64,000 nt of DNA. It comes from Amoeboaphelidium protococcarum (lineage: Eukaryota > Aphelidiomycota > Aphelidea). This document shows, in pieces, positions 61,214 to 64,000 of the stretch. The stretch lies in the NCBI GenBank assembly GCA_023515745.1, contig JALECJ010000254.1, positions 1,550,001 to 1,614,000 on the forward strand, written 5' to 3'. The notes below the pieces were generated by a model. It was not told the DNA's origin, did not search any database, and saw only the letters and a program-made list of their open reading frames with translations. The position numbers and the translations under genes were made by a program. How positions within the stretch are numbered: the stretch's first letter is position 1; the number at the start of each line of letters is the position of its first letter.

Positions 61214-63702
61214 TCATAGATTCTTTTGCGATGTTCCCTGCAGAGAGAGGGAAGACTATTCCTGGTCCTTCTGACGCATCAAAGTGCCTAAAGTGAAATT
61301 TCGACCTCTTCTCGTTGGACTTATACTATTACTAAAACTAGTGTCTTGACCCTCAGCGGCCTTGTTTAATTCAGAATTAGATACGCTTAGTATTCCTGCC
61401 GTCGACGTTAGCACTAGATCATCATCTGAAGACGCCCGACCGTCCCCACCCCTCCACGGAATCCATTTATTGTACTCCACCGTTGGAGATTAGGTGATAT
61501 GTGCAGACTTGGAGGATGAAGAGTTATTACTTTATAGTGATAAAGTATGTACAGTCTTGAGCAGCTTCTTCCCCTTCTATCGTTGTACAATTTATCCGCC
61601 AGAAGATTAGGCTGTTTAATACTACTGCTTTTACTATTACATCACTTTCTAGTCATCTGACGAGCGCAGAGATTCATTAGATCCTAGTGCTTTAATGTAA
61701 TTTTGATACATTCGACCAGACTAAAATTCAATATTCTGCGCAGTTTTAACCTTGTACAAATATCCTTTTGGCCGACTGAGACGACTCAATCCATTCAACT
61801 TCCTGATCATCTACTCCTACACAACGGTAAAGTGATGGTGATTATCATTCTGCTCTGACAATCGCTTCTTAAATAACAATCCAGTTCTAGAAAACTCAAA
61901 TAGAGGATCACTATTGTCAGCAGCAGCCACACTACCAGAATCCAGTGCATCATCAGTTTTATTCTCATCAGACACCAATTAAATTCCACTGGCCACCGCG
62001 AATAATTTATGCGGCGTAGTTATACTGGGCTTCCGTTTTGTAAACTAGCTCTACTCAGACGACGACGAGATACCAGCATTAGGAGTCTAAATATCATGTT
62101 GGTAATTAGCACTAGAGCGTCTGCTCTTGATGGCAGCCAAACTGGACACTCGACTAGACATGCTGCTGGTCAAACTCTCAGACAACCCTGACAATTTGGA
62201 GCCGAGAGATAACTTCAAGGTGGAGTGGGTAAAATTTCTACCCAGCCTGCTACGAATATTATGATCCTCTTCATTCTCATTATCAGTTAGCTAAATTACA
62301 CCAGATGCAACGGACAGTCTTCTGTTAACCTGTGCCAACTGCTTGCGAGATGGACTTTACGGGAGACCATGAGGAGATGGCACATCAGCAACTGACGTCT
62401 CTGACTAATTGTAGCTAGAAGTCAACGTGGACGGTTTTGTAGAGTGATACGAACCACTTTATTCGCTGTCTCTCTTCAACTTTAGCCACTGTTCTCTATT
62501 ACTACTCACACCTTCGATCATGTACTTGATGGAATCAATAGTGGAGCATCCAAATATCTGCGTTCCAAATTTCTCCATCTTCTCCAGGTATGGCTTCACA
62601 ATAAAATCACCAAAGCTCAATGCCATCTCCACCTGCTTGGATATATACTGCCGCCTCACATACTAATCTGTCTAATCCAAAGTGGAAGAAGACGTGAACA
62701 TTTGTTATTATTACTGTAATATTTAATACTATTACTATAGTTATGGACTATCTTGTACTGCATTCGGTCGATTCATGTTGGGTGAAATGGGAAGACCGAG
62801 ATACTATTCCAAATCACCCTGAGCATAAAATTCAGTCTAGACCATATCTGACCATTGCTTAGCCAGCGGAAACTATCGACAAGGATTAGAAATATCGGCA
62901 CAATGAAGGATGGAGCAGAGCAATAATTTCTTACATACGTATAGAGAACTTGGATTATCGCGAGACACTTCATAATCATTGAGAATACTCTTGATGTTGT
63001 AGTGGTATTTCATATCGGTTGCCAGAATCATTTCATACATCAACTACTCCCACTACCATCTATCTGTACAACTCAAGAGGATACCAGCTTGGCGAGATAG
63101 TTTTACACAGTAGGCAGCAGAGAGTACCTCAAGCACAGACTCTTCCCCAGTCAGCATTGCGAGATCAGTCTCAGCATTCACATGGAACAGATTATTTAAT
63201 CCCGGATGGCCAACATCATGACATAAGGCAGCCAGCATGAGCATTATTCCATCAAGTTCACTTAAATATACATTGACACGATTATTCGTATCATTATCTT
63301 TATTGTTAACGCAGTTCCCAAAAGATTATTACAACTTTAGAAAATCTTGGAATAAGATAAACGATACTAAAGTGACATCGACTGCATGCTCAAAGCAATG
63401 ATAAGGGACTTGCTGGTATAGAGCTTCCACTGTACTAATGTATCCATGTAATTACACCATATTGACTTTCAATGTTTGCAATACATTCAGTCGAAGTAGG
63501 AGACTAATCACCAGAGCTTTCTATTCATCTCTACTCAAAGCAATGGAATTTATATCAAAAGATATATCCAACTTCATCCATTATTCCACTTTCTACAATT
63601 ATCTAATATAATCAGCAGGATTATTTATGTGTAAAATATAAAATCCAAAATAGATTGTACCTATTCAAATTAAGATTATGCTGATGATAATGATGGCTCC
63701 AT
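61214..63702 (-). CDS. 3',5'-cyclic nucleotide phosphodiesterase (class I PDE)
   Basis: 806 residues with one 68-nt intron (63593-63660) after MEPSLSSAQSQFE. The catalytic domain lies at about 60-420: PYHCFEHAVDV (proton-donor His region), AALCHDVGHPGLNNLF (HD metal site), LLCSILHCADISNPCRQFP (second metal Asp) and QTEFYAQGDLE. An insertion rich in Gln/Ser separates two helices, and a long Ser-rich, probably regulatory tail follows to TGA 61214-61216. It hydrolyses cAMP and/or cGMP; the specificity pocket cannot be read safely. The frame is also open upstream to an ATG at 63891, which would add ~63 residues with two hydrophobic stretches. I chose 63702 because the extension crosses simple repeats. 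Confidence 0.87.
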
Positions 63703-64000
63703 TCTATTTAGTATAATACACTCAAGTATGAATAAAACGATAACGGACAAAAACCAACAAATATAGACTTGAGGTATAACAGTCTTATTATAAACACTAC
63801 AGCTTGATACTACTACACACACACAAACTGACTGACTGACACACAGTGTAGAGTATGAAAGGGTAAGTGAGAGTGAATAAAGCTGAAACAAACTGGGAAA
63901 TTCTCTCTCTCTATTCCGCTCTTTGTTCTCCCCGCTGATCGCCGCCCAAAGAGAGATTCCTCTCGTTCGTTCTTTCGTTCTTCTCGCCTTTCGGTAATCA
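63703..64000. other. upstream region of the phosphodiesterase gene with simple repeats
   Basis: Contains CA-rich and ACTG runs (about 63814-63843), a CT run (about 63902-63913) and CGTTC repeats near 63964-63983. On the minus strand it is partly open in frame with the phosphodiesterase (ATG at 63891), so it may be 5' UTR or an N-terminal extension. Confidence 0.45.

Overview
The window is eukaryotic nuclear DNA that reads sensibly only if TAA and TAG encode glutamine and TGA is the sole stop. Under that code nearly every block of open frame joins into a full-length protein. In-frame TAG sits at invariant Gln positions in ATP synthase beta (YGQMNE), MCM2 (GTAKSQ) and ABCE1 (LSGGELQR). Two near-identical paralogues in the window (37382-38377 and 47217-48209) differ by TAG/CAG twice and TAA/CAA once at equivalent codons. 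Genes are compact. Most lack introns, and the few introns are GT-AG and about 39-106 nt, apart from one of 399 nt. Spacers are commonly 0.1-0.8 kb. A UAR=Gln code together with a fungal-type chitinase, fungal-length alpha-actinin, WAVE, LASP-like and I-BAR actin proteins, SPT20, BLM10 and YME2 suggests an opisthokont near the base of Fungi. My best guess is an Amoeboaphelidium-like aphelid; this is inference, since ciliates and some other protists use the same code.

Layout. 1-8.2 kb: a truncated receptor-like gene (PstS-type phosphate-binding domain + EGF-like module + start of a class C-like 7TM), a VIT/VWA protein, a LIM-SH3 protein and an I-BAR-SH3 protein, all minus. 8.6-14.6 kb: the proteasome activator BLM10/PSME4 (minus). 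15.3-17.5 kb: a small polyQ/cupin-like gene, the methionine-salvage dehydratase MtnB and a PHOSPHO-type HAD phosphatase. 17.8-20.9 kb: mitochondrial ATP synthase beta and TTC36 (minus). 21.1-34.6 kb: MCM2, an equilibrative nucleoside transporter (minus), a DCAF6-like WD40 protein, YME2 and ABCE1. 34.9-36.8 kb: alpha-actinin (minus).

37.4-48.2 kb is bounded by two inverted copies of an NmrA-like gene. Between them lie a signal-peptide-bearing clan CE cysteine peptidase-like protein, a Ser/Gln-rich protein interrupted by an assembly gap, the mRNA-export adaptor ALYREF and a secreted GH18 chitinase. 48.4-51.4 kb: glycine decarboxylase P-protein (minus). 52.5-57.3 kb: two secreted Pro/Gln-rich proteins flanking a WAVE/SCAR homologue. 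57.6-63.7 kb: the SAGA subunit SPT20, with long glutamine tracts written largely in TAA/TAG, and a class I cyclic-nucleotide phosphodiesterase (minus).

Functionally the window combines housekeeping (replication, translation recycling, proteasome, mitochondria), an unusually dense set of actin regulators, and secreted or surface proteins (chitinase, CE peptidase-like protein, Pro/Gln-rich proteins, PstS-receptor) that would fit a phagotrophic or parasitic opisthokont. The most unusual items are the PstS-EGF-7TM fusion, the paralogue-internal proof of the code, a polyglutamine tract made of 16 consecutive TAA codons, and the secreted CE-clan protein.
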